This document shows positions 13,401 through 26,200 of a stretch of DNA of 64,000 nucleotides, piece after piece. The stretch comes from Tetrahymena thermophila SB210 (lineage: Eukaryota; Ciliophora; Oligohymenophorea; Hymenostomatida; Tetrahymenidae): the NCBI RefSeq assembly GCF_000189635.1, contig NW_002476301.1, positions 248,001-312,000 on the forward strand, read 5' to 3'. Every line of letters begins with the position of its first letter. Position 1 is the stretch's first letter. The notes beneath the pieces are model-generated. The model had not been told where the DNA came from. It searched no databases and saw nothing but the letters and a program-made list of their open reading frames with translations. The position numbers were made by a program, and so were the translations under genes.

Positions 13401-15487
13401 TGAAAGAATAATTGCTAAAGAATTTTACTCGTTTCCTTGCAGTTAAGTATGCTTAGCAATCATTAAGAGTATATTCTCTTTTTAAGAATAATATAGTCAA
13501 ATAGAGATGTATAGAAGATAATTAAACAAAAAGTATTCAGAATCTGAAAATTCTATTAATTTATAAGTGGTTAGCAGCAACCTCTTAGATATGTTACTTG
13601 ATGACAATGCTATTAATTTTGAAAGGATATTTATGGTATTATTTTTGTTCAAATCACTCTACAAAGTTTATTCAATAGAAAAATATTTTTTTTCAAAATT
13701 TTTAGTAAATAAAAAAAATATATAATCAATTCTTAAAACTATGTTTTTATAGAATAAAAAAGTTAATTTTATTTGTATTTATTAAGAAATAAATCAATTG
13801 TATTTAATTTTTAAAAATAACTAACAAAAAGAATTATTTAATAAAAATGAGAGTCCTTACTAAACTTCAAGATATCACAAATAGTTCATTTGTCTCTGGA
13901 AATATTGTAAATATAATATTAAAAAATCTACACAAATATCACGATAAGTTCGATAATGTCTACAAAAAAATTAAATTAATGTGTATTGAATACTTTGACT
14001 ATAGTTGTAAAACAATAAAGTATTTAGACAGCAACAAAAAAGATCCTTTCATATTACAAAATTTGAGAGTAAATTTTCTAAAAAAAATGAATTTTTTTCA
14101 TTTAAATTTATATTTTAAAGATCAAGCAGCCTATTAATTTGAGCAAATCTATTGTTGTTGAAACTTTGTCGCATATTATTAAAATAATATAGAGGGAAGA
14201 TATTTTTATTTCATTTACAGATTCTATTTGGCACACAATTTTGCTTTGGTTTTTTAATTCACCGTATATTTATTTATTTAATAATTAGAAAATAAAATTT
14301 ATTTTTTTTAAAGTACCAGCTCTATATACGGAAGACAAGTTGTCTAGCTATTGAATAGCACATTTAATTATGCTAGCTAGAAACATATAATGAGTATTTT
14401 ATTTAAACTTAGTGCAATTACTTGCCTATTTAATGCTTACGAAGATTTGACATATTCAAATAGACCTATAAAATCATATCATATAGATACATTTATTATA
14501 TGGATTAAGTAAATTGTGATATCATTGAGAATGATAATATCAGAAAGAAAATTCTTAGATATATTTTAAAATCTTTAGTAGCTTACTAGCTGGTAAAAAT
14601 TGTAAGAAATTATTCCAAACAGTCTGTAATACATTTTAATTTTAAGAATTTAACTTATTAACTAACCTAACAATCTTTAGTTTTATTAAATATGTTAAGA
14701 ATATTTTTTAATAAAAAAAATTGAAATAAAAAAATAGTTTATTTTAAATTTAACAAAAATTTAAGTTTATTTTTATTTATATAGAATTGAGAATATAAAG
14801 TAAAAAGAAAGCTATATGATGAGTAAATAAAACAGTGTTATGTTATAAAGTGATCTTAATTTAAACAAAAGAAGCAGTCAGCTTAGCTAAGCTTCAATAA
14901 ACAGCTCTATTATCTCAGCTATTTCAATATAAGCAAAGAAGTATTCTTAAAACGGAAACAATTATTAGCTTAGCAGCTTTGTTCAGAAAAATTCTAACAA
15001 CAAAAAATTGTAGATTATAGATTAATTGGGTATAAAATCAGATAAAGATAATAATTTGAATTATTTTAAAAAGATTGTATAGAATACTTCTGTAGAACAT
15101 TAGTCTGAATCTAAAGTGTAATAAAAGCAATTAAATTTAAGTTCTTCATTTTCTTCTAATAATGCTTATTAAGTAAGACCAAAAACAAATTCTTAAGAAA
15201 TACAAAAAACTTTAAGCATTTTAAAAAGTCCAAAATTGAGTTTATAAAATTAAATAAGCTCAGATAGGTAAGATCCATACCAGATTTCTTAAAACAGATA
15301 AATCACAACTACTATAGGTTCTAAAAAATAATAATATTTTATCAACCCATCTTTTAAATAAATTTCTAGCAATCTTCCAAGGTTAAGTGAAATATCTCCA
15401 ATCCTAAAATCATAGCACCCTGAAAATAAATCAAATAGTTCCAATAAGAGCTAATAGAAATAATATTTAACAGAAAGAATTAAATGA
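10477..15487 (+). CDS. SAPS-domain protein (PP6 phosphatase regulatory-subunit-like)
   Basis: A long gene of about 1,430 residues. Well-supported exons are 10477-10509, 10564-11275, 11322-12040, 12114-12542, 12593-13134, 13191-13302, 13354 to about 13720, about 13800-14068, 14121-14263, 14314-14601 and 14785-15487; only the junction between about 13710 and 13800 is unresolved. The SAPS signature is clearest near residue 1,100: KQPINLSKSIVVETLSHI followed by WHTILLWFFNSP, which align with the family pattern of a plain leucine-rich helix and the LLDLFFKYPWNN-type block. Earlier, FFKQEQNVRLFLNFVFYP matches the start of the SAPS repeat. In the family, SAPS proteins (yeast SAP155/185/190, human PPP6R1-3) bind Sit4/PP6 catalytic subunits. 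Odd here: ~370 residues precede the usual SAPS start, and an acidic DEDDDSEPG linker joins them. The C-terminal ~230 residues are Ser/Asn/Gln-rich and probably disordered. Confidence 0.7.
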
Positions 15488-16088
15488 AAGATATTATTAA
15501 AATTTACATACATATCAAGTCTTAATTTAAAAAATATATTTTTGATAAATAAATTAAATTATTTCTTTTATTTATAAAAAAAATTTTATTTTCTTTTAAT
15601 TAATTTAAGAATTAGAATTTTATTTCAAGAATTTAATATTTAAAAAAAATTGTTTTTCATTAATTTTTTCAATTTAAATCACCTGAAATAATAAATAAAA
15701 AAATAATATCATTTTTATTAAACTTTGAAAGCAAAAAAATATGTTTTTATTATTTTTAAAATAAATTTAATAAGTTGGTTTTATTTTTTTGGTTTGCCTG
15801 AAAACAAAAAATTAGTTAATAAATTTAAGTTTTCTGTTATAAAATATGAAGGGAAAATAGCAGAAAGAAGCAGAAGTTTTTTTTACTGAAAAAATAAAGC
15901 AAAACCATGAAAATGTAAACTCAACACTTTGTTAATACTTGTCAGAAATCAAATAAAATTTAATAGTTTATCTTTTGTGGATAATAAAATATCATAAATT
16001 ATCATAAGAATAATTTTTCTTTTAATAATTTGTTATTATTATTATTAATAAATTAATATTTGATTTTATAAAGCACCAAAAAATTAGC
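15488..16088. other. intergenic spacer
   Basis: About 600 bp, A/T-rich, between two plus-strand genes. Nothing supported. Confidence 0.5.
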
Positions 16089-17548
16089 ATGGACGATACT
16101 GAATAAAAGCTAACAGAATTTTTCAAAAATAAGCATTGCATATGGCATACAAAGAAAAGACCAACTTTAGTTTGTTTAGATTATTTTTGTGAAAATAAAG
16201 GACTTATATGTGCAAGCTGCTTAACTATAAAAGGAAATCATAAAGGACATGACAGTTTAGAACTAGGTGAATTTTTAGATTAGATTAATGATAAATTTTC
16301 TTCTGCTGCAGAAATGGATAAAAAATTTTAATAGGAAAGTGACTTTCATTTAAAATAGAATATTGATTCAATTCGGTCATTTTAAAAGAAATTAAATGAC
16401 TTGATTGATTCGTATGTTGAGCAAAGGGTAAAAAGACACTAGGCTAAAATGAATGAGTTGAATACAAGCCAACTAATTCAAAAATGCAAACAAGCAGATT
16501 TTAAGACACTAGAAGAGTTTAATTCTGCAATTAAGCATCTTAGCACCAAGCTAAAGTACAAAAACGATTCATCTCTGCAAAGTATTGAAGCAGACTCATC
16601 TAACTAAACAATAGAATAATAATTGCAATAGGTTTATTTGGAAGATTTCGATGCACATATGCAGATTATTGAAAAATATTTAAATAAAGATATTCTTCCC
16701 TACCTCGAATAAAAGGTTTTCAATTTAGATTGCTTGCGCTCTCCGAAGTATTATTTCTAACCATTTTATTTGCAGGAAAGTAATTTATCTATAGAAATGC
16801 TGAATAATAATAAAACAAATGATGGAAAGTCTACTTACAAAGGATTCTATGAAAACTAAGAAATAATTTATATAGGTGAACTTTAAGCCACTTTACCACA
16901 TGGAAAGGGACTTTGCTATTTTAGACATACAGGTAAAATATATGAGGGAGAATTCCTGCAAGGAAAACTTCATGGTAAAGGCAGAATAATATTTTAAAAT
17001 GGCGATACTTATATTGGCGATTTTCATTTAGATAAAAAGTAAGGAAGAGGAATTTATGTATGGACTTAGAAAGGTATTTATTTATTAATTAATTAATTTA
17101 ACTTCTCTTTTTTAATTGATCTTCTAAAGATTTTTTAAATTTGATGAAATTTCAAATATTTATTTATTATTTAACGATGAAAGGTAATTATTACGAAGGA
17201 GAATTCTGGAATTCAAAAAGGCATGGACAGGGATTATTTATCAGCTCTGATGGTAGCTAATATGAAGGTAACTTTAAAGATGGTGTTTAAAGTGGTTATG
17301 GTACACTTAAAAAGAAAAATGGAGAAATAGAATATGAAGGGTAGTGGAGCAATGGTTGCTTTGAAGGAAAAGGAATACAGTATTTAGAAAATGGTGATAA
17401 GTATAACGGTGAATTTTCCTAAGATATGTTTAATGGACGTGGAGTTTATACTAAAAAAATAGATAATACAGAAATTCATGGAATATGGAAAAACAACCAG
17501 CTTGTAGTAGTTAATTAGACAATATCTAGAAACTAACAAGAAAATTGA
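16089..17548 (+). CDS. B-box zinc finger and MORN-repeat protein
   Basis: Two exons (16089-17073, 17184-17548; intron 110 bp) close to 449 residues. Residues ~17-65 form a B-box-like zinc finger with spaced Cys/His (CIWHT, VCLDYFC, CASC, HKGHD). A coiled-coil, Gln/Lys-rich stretch follows to ~220. The C-terminal ~200 residues hold about seven MORN repeats, for example YEGEFLQGKLHGKGRI, YIGDFHLDKKQGRGIY, YEGEFWNSKRHGQGLF, YEGNFKDGVQSGYGTL and YNGEFSQDMFNGRGVY. MORN repeats bind membranes or act as rigid scaffolds, often at cortical or ciliary structures in alveolates; B-box plus coiled coil suggests oligomerisation. The intron interrupts a MORN repeat and is confirmed by restoring KGNYYEGEF. 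Confidence 0.85.
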
Positions 17549-18120
17549 AAGATAGAATAAATGAATGTGGCTATTGCTTTTTTCAAATTTTTTGTATCTA
17601 TTTTAATTATAAATTTTTTTGTTTTGTAAGTTTAATTGGATTAAGTTATGAAAATTGGTGCTTACAATCAATCACTTTCAGAATAAAATAATAAAAAAAT
17701 AATAATATTTGAATCAAAGTATTATTATTAAAAATGATCTATTACTATTATTAATTTCTTATTTATAATGTAACATACGTATTTTAATGCTAAAATTTTT
17801 CTAATAACGTGAAATGATTATTAAAATAAACAGGAATGTGTCTTTTAAATACTTTTATTATCAAAATATTAGAAAATTAAAATAATTAATTTACATTACT
17901 TTGAATAAATTTAACAAAAGCAATTTATTATTAAGTTGATTAATCTAAATTTTTTTTCTGTAATTTCCCCTCTTAAAAAAAATACATTTTTCTATTTATG
18001 TTTAACAATTTAAGTTAAATTTTTTACATATTTTAATTATTAAAAATTATAAAAAAGCGACTTAAAAATTAAAGCTAAAATATATTGGCTAATTTATACT
18101 CAAATTTAAATTATAGCTAA
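17549..18120. other. intergenic spacer
   Basis: About 570 bp between two plus-strand genes. A/T-rich, nothing supported. Confidence 0.5.
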
Positions 18121-20069
18121 ATGGTTGAAGTAGAAGACTACAAGCTTCTAGAACTCTTAGGAACAGGGGTATCTGGATAAGTCTTCTTAGCTTAGAAGAA
18201 AGATAATGGATGCCTCTACGCGTTAAAATTTATTGAAAGGTTTTACAAAGATTAATAACAAGAATAATATGTGATTATGCAACTCGAGCAAGAAGTTAAC
18301 GCTATTGAATTAGTTGATTCTGATAGAGTAATCAAATCAACTGAGTGTTTTACAACAGAATAATTTTTTGTTATTGTGATGGAATATTGTAAAAATGGAG
18401 ATCTCTTCAATTACGTTAAGAGCAAAGAGCATCTCAATGAAGAGGAGGTAAAAAATTATAATCAAATTCATTGATATTATATATAGCTTTCTTTAAAAAC
18501 TGATTGGATTGGAATTTTTTAATAATTTGATAGAAAAAAAATTTTAGTTACATAGAGATAAATAGATAAATATAGAGAAATCTCTTAAAATAGAAATTTT
18601 TTTAATTATTTATTTTATATAAAATATTTAGTCTATTGAGCTTTTTGCATAAATACTTGATGGAATAAAGGCAGTTCATAGCTAGAACCTCATACACAGA
18701 GACATAAAACCTGAGAACTTACTTCTGGATGATAATCTATAAATAAAAATAGGGGATTTTGGAGCCTCTATATTTTACTAAATAGATAATTTGCATGATA
18801 ATTTATGTGGTACATATTACTATATGGCTCCAGAATTAGAAAACTATGAAGAATATGATTTTTCTGTTGATTTATGGAGTATTGGATGCGTTCTTTTCTT
18901 CATGCTAACTGGAAAGTATTTCTTTAAAACTATTTATTTTTTTTATAATTGATTTGGTTGATTAAAGTTATAATTTTAGGCATTTACTGGAGTTAATTTT
19001 CTTTTAATTAGAGTTAAATTAATTTTGAGATTCGAACTGTATTTACTTTAAAAATACTTAAAATTCTTCAATAAAAAAAAGCTCTCCTTTCTCTTACTGC
19101 ACCTCATAGTTATAAATATCTAACTATATTTACAGTCTTTGCAACCCGTAGCCTGATATAGATAGATTAATCAAGGAACATATAGATAAAAAGACCTTAA
19201 ATGAAGATCATAATATTTGTATTTCTGAAGAAGTTAAAGATTTAATTTCTTAAATGCTTAAATATTCTCCTTCAGAGAGAATAAGCTTTTCAAATATTTT
19301 GAATCATGCCTCATTTAAAAAATATAAAAATTGCCCAAGTGTAAAAAAGCTATTGAGATAGCAAAGCAATTATAACGAAATATATTAATCATCACCTTCT
19401 CTAACAAAATTGAACTTGACATCTTAAAAATCTATTAAAAAGCATGATTTCTCTCCATAAAAATAAAAGAGTATGCTATTTAATGGATCTTATTAATAGT
19501 TAATGTCCATTAAAAATCTGAATTAACTCAATAATTCAAATGATAATTAATTATAAAAATCCTTACTGTTTGCTTAATAAGACTAAGAAGATATGATTCT
19601 AACAAACAGATAAGAAAATAATCATTAAATTCCGTTAACAAGAGATGAATCAGAATACTTTTTAACAAGAAACTAATTTAAAAAATCTACTTTTCATAAA
19701 ATAAACATGTAAGATAATATTACACCAACTTGCAAAATACCACCTATTTAATTAAATGACACACCACAAAGACCATTTGAAAATAACATTTCTATGTTTT
19801 CAGTTGATTCTGATGAATTTTTGGAGGATGATGATTGCGTGAGCAAAAAAATAGAGCTCTACAGTAGTAACAGTAATATAATGGCTATAAAAAATAAGAT
19901 ATCAAATGATCCAAATTCACCAAATTATAGAAAGATAAGCCAAAACGCAAGCTTCTCTCCTGATGGAAGCACTACTCCATAAACTCCTTCTACCTAATAA
20001 AAGCAAAATCTATCTTAATTCCGTGATATTTCTCCTATTAATAGTGAAATCATAAAAGAAATAAAATGA
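18121..20069 (+). CDS. serine/threonine protein kinase
   Basis: Three exons (18121-18447, 18632-18915, 19136-20069) close to 514 residues. The kinase domain begins at once: glycine loop LGTGVSGQVFLA, lysine in ALKFIE, HRDIKPENLLLDD catalytic loop, GDFGAS metal motif, GTYYYMAPEL activation end and VDLWSIGCVLFFMLTG helix F. All catalytic residues are present, so it should be active. After LTG the domain resumes at LCNPQPDIDRLIKEHI, which leaves out the usual helix F-G loop residues; either the 220-bp intron (18916-19135) hides a small exon or the loop is short. The domain closes with SPSERISFSNILNHASF. The C-terminal ~230 residues are Ser/Asn/Gln-rich and probably a regulatory tail. I do not assign a kinase subfamily. 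Confidence 0.85.
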
Positions 20070-20565
20070 ATTTCTATTCTATGATAGCAATAGGGATATT
20101 CAAATGAATACTGTGTAAAATTACAAGAAAGTAATATACAGTTTATATGTCAGTCAAAGCAAAAATTCAATTATCAAAACTAATAAAAAAGCTATGCTAA
20201 ATAAAAATACATGTTCTTAAGTTACTAAAATTGTAAATATAATAACCAATAAATTATTTAATCAATCGACCAACCAAACTAAACAAAATATTTATGAAAT
20301 ATTCTAATAAATAATTTAATTAATTTTAATTTATATGTTTTCTACTTATACTTAAATATATATTTTGTTCTAAATTATACAAATAAATAAATAAATTCTA
20401 AATTTATTAATTTATCAATTTTTATCCATCTTCTCAAAAACTAATGATAAATTAATCATTCATTCATTTATTCATTTATTTATTAATTATTAATATTATA
20501 ACATTTATTATTTTGTAGGTTGATCATAATAATTGATAAAATTAGTATGAATAGAATAGACCTAT
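20070..20565. other. intergenic spacer between convergent genes
   Basis: About 500 bp between the kinase gene (+) and the pseudokinase-TPR gene (-). A/T-rich with short (ATTT)n-like runs around 20390-20490. Nothing further supported. Confidence 0.5.
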
Positions 20566-22489
20566 TCAAGTGACTTTTTGAAATTATTTGAGAGATGTTT
20601 CTTCAGTTAATATTTGCTTGTTAAAGGCGTCTATTATTTTATTTATTGCATTAGTTGAATCAGGATTGACTTCTGAGTGTTTTTTAAAGTAGTAGATTGA
20701 CTTTTATATTTTATCAATTATTTTATATAATATGGCTAATGAATAGTAGCCAGAGCGAGTTTTTGGATTTATTTGAATTTATTTCTTAAGGTGGTATTTT
20801 GCCTGTTTATATTTTTTTAATTTTAAGTAATTCATTCCTAGATTACCATGAATTCTATCATCTTCTGGTTCTAACTCAAGAGCTCTTGTTATGTATTAAA
20901 GAGAAATTTTGTACTTCATTTACTTAAAGTAATAAATTCCTATGTTATTAAGAAAGTTTCCAGAATTTTTAGCAAGCTGGATACTTTTTTTATAGTATTT
21001 TAATGATTTTTTACATTAATCAATTTCATCATAAGTGCAACCGATTAAGTTATAAGCTGAGCTATACATGGGATTTAATTTTATGGATATTTTAAATAAT
21101 TTTATAGCTTCTTCGTAATCTTTTTCTTAAAACTGTAGATAAGCTAAATTATATATCGGTGTAGCATCCAGCCATTTTGTTTTGTTAATAATTTTAGAGA
21201 ATTCTTAGGAAGCTTTCGTTATCTGTCCTTCTTAAAAATAGCCTTCAGCTTTTATTAGATCCTTTTGATCAACTAAAGCAGTGTTTATGAAATAACTTTT
21301 TTAATTTTATATGGCTTTCCTATTTAATGGAGATATCCTTATTGTCTATTACTTTAATGATTCATTAGGTTTTGTATATTTTTCAATAAAAGAATCGAAT
21401 GAACTATCTTTGTCCACTATTTATTTATTTGTTTATTTATTTATAAATGAGATATTTAGAATTAAAATATAGAAAATAAATAGAATATATTATAAAGCAA
21501 ATTAAAAAAATTACATAAATCATTAAATCGTTTTACCACATTTTCTTATTCCTTTATAAGAATATCCTCATCAGAAATTTACTAATATAAAATAAGATCA
21601 TTTAAAATTGCAATAAACTCTTCAGGAAATTATTCATTTTAATACTTTTTTCTTTTATGTTCTTTCTTTAATTAATTTATATCTACATCTTCATACCCTC
21701 CAAACAACTAGATTAAAACCCATCCATATTCATAAAAATTTGAAGTAGAGGCTTTTTCATCTGAAACCTGAATACAACCTTTATAAATTAAATTTTTTAT
21801 TTAAAGATAAAGAAATGTTTGAAAAGTATATTCTGTTTGTTAACTAGTTAATGTATTAGTTATGTCTGTCTCCTTTGGAAACAAAACTGATCAGCAAACA
21901 AATAAATAAATAAATAATCATATATGATTTTTTAATAAATTCTACCTATGATTGGCTTATTTTTATTAGTCACGAAGAGATTGCTACATTTTATATTACT
22001 GTGCTAAATATTTTTTGTATTTAAGTATTATACTGCTTTCATGTAGCATTTGAGTGCTTCTTTTAGCTAATTTTTTGTGAGAATTCTATTTTTAACCATA
22101 TAATCTATTGTACTTCCTTATCAAATAAAAGCTTGCTTGCATTAAAAAATATTTTAAAAATAAGTAATTTTACCCTGAATGAAATCCATGCATATAGCTA
22201 AAATATTATTTATGACACCAATTGCATAATGGTTAACTAAATATTCACATTCGTTCAATTTTGGAAATATTTTATGAGCTTTAATTGTAAGTTCTAGTTA
22301 AGATCGTGATTGGTAAAACACTTTCAGAGCAACTTAAACATTTTTAAAGGTAGAATTAACTTAGCTGCATAAGTAAATAATTGACCTTTAAGTTTTGGCA
22401 ATGATAAATTCTTTATTTAAAGCAAAAACATAAGAATCTATATTAAATTAATTAAAGGCACTTTCTATTAGAGCATTGTTAGAATCCAT
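20566..22489 (-). CDS. pseudokinase-TPR protein
   Basis: Four exons (22174-22489, 21946-22116, 21515-21886, 20566-21416) close to 569 residues. The N-terminal half has a kinase-like layout: VALKVF at the VAIK position, ILAICMDFIQG hinge, and QHSNIKCSNLFVTN where an active kinase has HRDIKPxN. The catalytic Asp is therefore Asn, and no DFG follows (PIIG leads straight on to VLFP), so catalysis is not expected. WVLIQLFGGYEDVDINQLKK matches the helix F-G region. The C-terminal ~280 residues are TPR repeats, for example IYNLAYLQFQEKDYEEAIKL, YNLIGCTYDEIDQCKKSLKY, NIGIYYFKQMKYKISLQY and LGMNYLKLKKYKQAKYHLKK. Kinase-TPR fusions are abundant in Tetrahymena. The likely role is protein-protein scaffolding; partners are unknown. 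Confidence 0.8.
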
Positions 22490-23257
22490 TTTTTTTTTAC
22501 TTTCTTATTTTCTTTATTATTTTTGTTTTCTGTTATCAAAACTTTATCAATTATTTTAAATGAAAGTAATAGAAATACTTTAAATTCTATCAAATTTAAA
22601 GTAAAATATCAAATTAATAAACAAACTATAATAAATCATAATAGGTTTTGCTAAAAATCAAATCAAAGAAGTTCTATAAAATAAAAATTAGAAATTTTCA
22701 AAATGATTTTAATAAACATTATTTGCAACAAATTTAAATTCCCTTTTATTTTATTAATTAAGTAAAATAAATATTCTATTTTGTAAAGTTAGCCTAATAT
22801 TGAATTAGTTAATTTAAAAAGAACTACTCATTTACTTACTTATTTTAAACAGAACTCAAGAATAAAGAAATATTAATATTATATTTTGGTAACAATATTT
22901 TTATTTTAGAAGAAATCTTTTTTATCTATTTTAGTATATTTTATGTATTGACAGTTTATTTACTCCTCAATTTAATTATTAGCTTTATTTTATTGATTAA
23001 GAAAGATAATTAATTACTTAATTTAATAGCAAAATAACTACCCATTTTTTATTATTTTAATGTTTAAACAAACAGTTTATACTATAGAATTAAATATTTC
23101 TTTTAATTTTGATAGCAAATTAGAATTAATATATCTTATTTTGTTAAGTTAGGTAATTAGAGAATTAATTAATTAATTTAAAAATAAAATAATTCTTTTC
23201 TTTCTTGGATTAACAAATATTAACATTAATATAACATTTTGATAACTAAATTTTTAA
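22490..23257. other. intergenic spacer
   Basis: About 770 bp of A/T-rich DNA between two minus-strand genes. Similar phrases (such as tattaatattatat and attaatataaca) recur near 22870 and 23220 but the match is weak. Nothing further supported. Confidence 0.45.
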
Positions 23258-26200
23258 TCAATTTGGAGAAAGTTTTTTTTTAGAAGTTGTCCACTTTCTT
23301 TTGCTCTTTTTGCTTTGGCTCATGTCTAATCTATCATATGACTGCTGAGGTGTCTTTTAATAAAAAATTTATTTTCTTAAATAATTAGAAAAAGTAAAAT
23401 ATACCATATTAATATCGTTATCAACTATCATTTAATTCTAGTCATAAGCTTAAAATTTACTAATATCTTAGTTTATTAAACCTAAAAAGTTATTTTCTTC
23501 AAAGTTTTATTATGGCTTCTTTGTACTAAAATTTTACTAAAGTAGGTTATAAGATTTTATTGAAGAGCTTAGTATATTATTTGCAAAGTTTTTGTTTGTG
23601 CTTTCCACATTCATTTAGTTTTAATTACCCTATCTCAAAACGTTGTATTGAGTTAGAAATTAGTAAGATTAAATTAATTCCTAACACTAGATAGAAGAAT
23701 ACTATTTAAGAATAGAAGAAAAAAGAGCTAAAATAAACTCAATTTATTCTTTTTCAAAGCAGTTAACTATCGTTTTTTAATAATTTTCAAATACCTCCAT
23801 AGCTGTTAGGTATTAATTTCTGTAAATTAAATATTTAATAAAAATTAAAATTAGTTAATTTCTTCCACTATTAATGAGGCTATAGAATGATTCGACTAAC
23901 TGCTCATCCTGATAAAGCATTAGTTCTTCTCTAAAAAGCATCTCTTCTTATCCTTTCTCTATTATTTTAGGAATTAATTCTTGTAAAATTGTTTCTTTTC
24001 TTTCAATCAGAGTTGTACAGTTTTTAATTGCAAAGCTGAATTACATAGCTTAGCTTACCTTCATTATAAATAAATTTGAATATTGAATTTTACATAAATT
24101 AACTTACACTATTAAACTTCAGGTAAATATTAACGAGGATTGATGGATAACTAGCCTGTATCCAATCAATTTCTTTGTTAAATTAACGAATTAAAAGAAA
24201 TGATTCTTCTTTAAAAGAATGAGCAGCAAATGTACAAATTATAAAAAGAATAAGATCAGGACTTAAGCTTTGAATAATTTTTTTATTTTCAATAATTAAA
24301 TTAAAAACCTAAAGTTTATTTTTTTAGTTTAAATCATCAATCAAACATAAGCACCTAAATAACTATCCATTACTCACATTTACAATTGAGTTAACATAAC
24401 CATTATTTGAAAGATAAGAAAGCTGTTTCTCATAGTTTTGAAGGGCTAAATCAAAGTCCTAATTAAGTTTTGATAACTCATAAATATATCTGTAAAGAGC
24501 AAATGAATGCAAATTAATTCCAACAGACTTATTAGATTCGAAAGTCTTGATTATCTTTATAGGATCAAACAACTCAAAGGAAGTAGTTTCTTGAAATATT
24601 TTATCACAAAATAGTGCATTAAAAGTTTGATTTATATCTAATAAATTGTTTCTCTCTTTTATTCTAATAAAGAAAAGTAAATTTATTAACTAATTTTATT
24701 AATTTATTTTGAAAAAATTTACATGCCACTCAAATCATATTATCTATTTACTATTTATTGCTAGATTATTTTGACATAATAATCAGAAGAAAATAGTAAT
24801 TAGCTCAAATTTTTATTTTAAAAGTTCTAATCTAATAACCAGCCTGATATTTTTATTATTGAAATCTAAGAAGCTATTTATTCGATGAGGGAATTTGCAT
24901 TATTTATAGAAATCTAATGTTCAGGACTAATGCAACTTAAATTTCTTTCTCTCAGATCTTCAAATGCTTCTTTTTATTTTCTCACAAGTATTGAATTAAA
25001 AATTTCGCTTATAATCTATACTAGCTCATAAAATTATTTGTAGTCTTGCTTATTAAAATTTAAGAAGTTTGTTTCTCTAATAGATTTAAGCACATCGTTC
25101 TAAAACATGAGAAAGCTTAACTCCTTTTCTAATTATTCTAAGTTCAAAATAAGATATTCACATACTTCTTAATTTTCTATATTTATTTAAAAAATTCAAA
25201 ATTAATACAAAATTTAATCAAATAATTTAGTAAAATTATATTTTATATTTTTATTACTTCTAACTATTGTCCTGGTATTTATAATATCAGTAAGCAGAGT
25301 GTGTTGCTTATTTACAATCAATAGATAAAGAAATTTCAAGCTTTAAACATCCAAATTTGGACTAAAATCAGGATTATAGTTTTGAATATAATTAGGAATT
25401 TTGTTTTGCTATATTTAAATATATTCATCAATAATTTGATTTGGTCTTTAAAGTACATAGCTCTTATCATAAATGCTATTTTTCTTTAAAACAAGTTATT
25501 AAAAGAGATTATCACATTATTCTTGATTGTTTTCTTAGCATCCTATTTCTGCTTTTTAAAGCTAAATAGTGTTAACAATGATACTATTTTCATTACCTAG
25601 CAATGTTTTCTCATATAGTGGAATAAATACCTTGTTATTTCTTTTGAGATTCACAACCCTCTTAAAATGCAAAGCTTGAATATCTTCTGCTCTATTATTT
25701 GTACAACTAATCGTTCCAATAGCAATACGTTTTTCTAAAATTTAATTGCTATTCAAATTTTATTGAAGATTCAAATCAATCAAAATCACATTAAGCTGAT
25801 TTTAGTTGTCTTATTTCTAAAATTTATGTTTTAAAATATAAATTAAAATTCAAATAATTAATTGATTTTTAAAATGTACTTTAAGAAGGTAAGAAATTAG
25901 AATATAATTGTAAATTTCGTTATTAAATGTATCGATTATTTTGAAAAGATGAGTATTTATTTAGTATGCATTTTCTATACAGTCTATCTCCTTTTCCTGG
26001 CTAAATTTATCACTTAATTCTTCAGCTGTTGCTAAAGTAAATGCTTTTTGTTTTTATTTAATCAAAGTTGCATACACTTTCCCATTATACACATCGAAAT
26101 CCTATATTGAGCTTTCTTTATCACACTATATGCAAGACTAAACCCAAGTTTATCCCTCTTTATACTAAACTTTGTATATTCTTTTACAATTCGAAGATTG

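Noticed and set aside
19031-19040. gattcgaact in the kinase intron as a tRNA T-loop
   Set aside because: No acceptor, D or anticodon arms can be folded around it.
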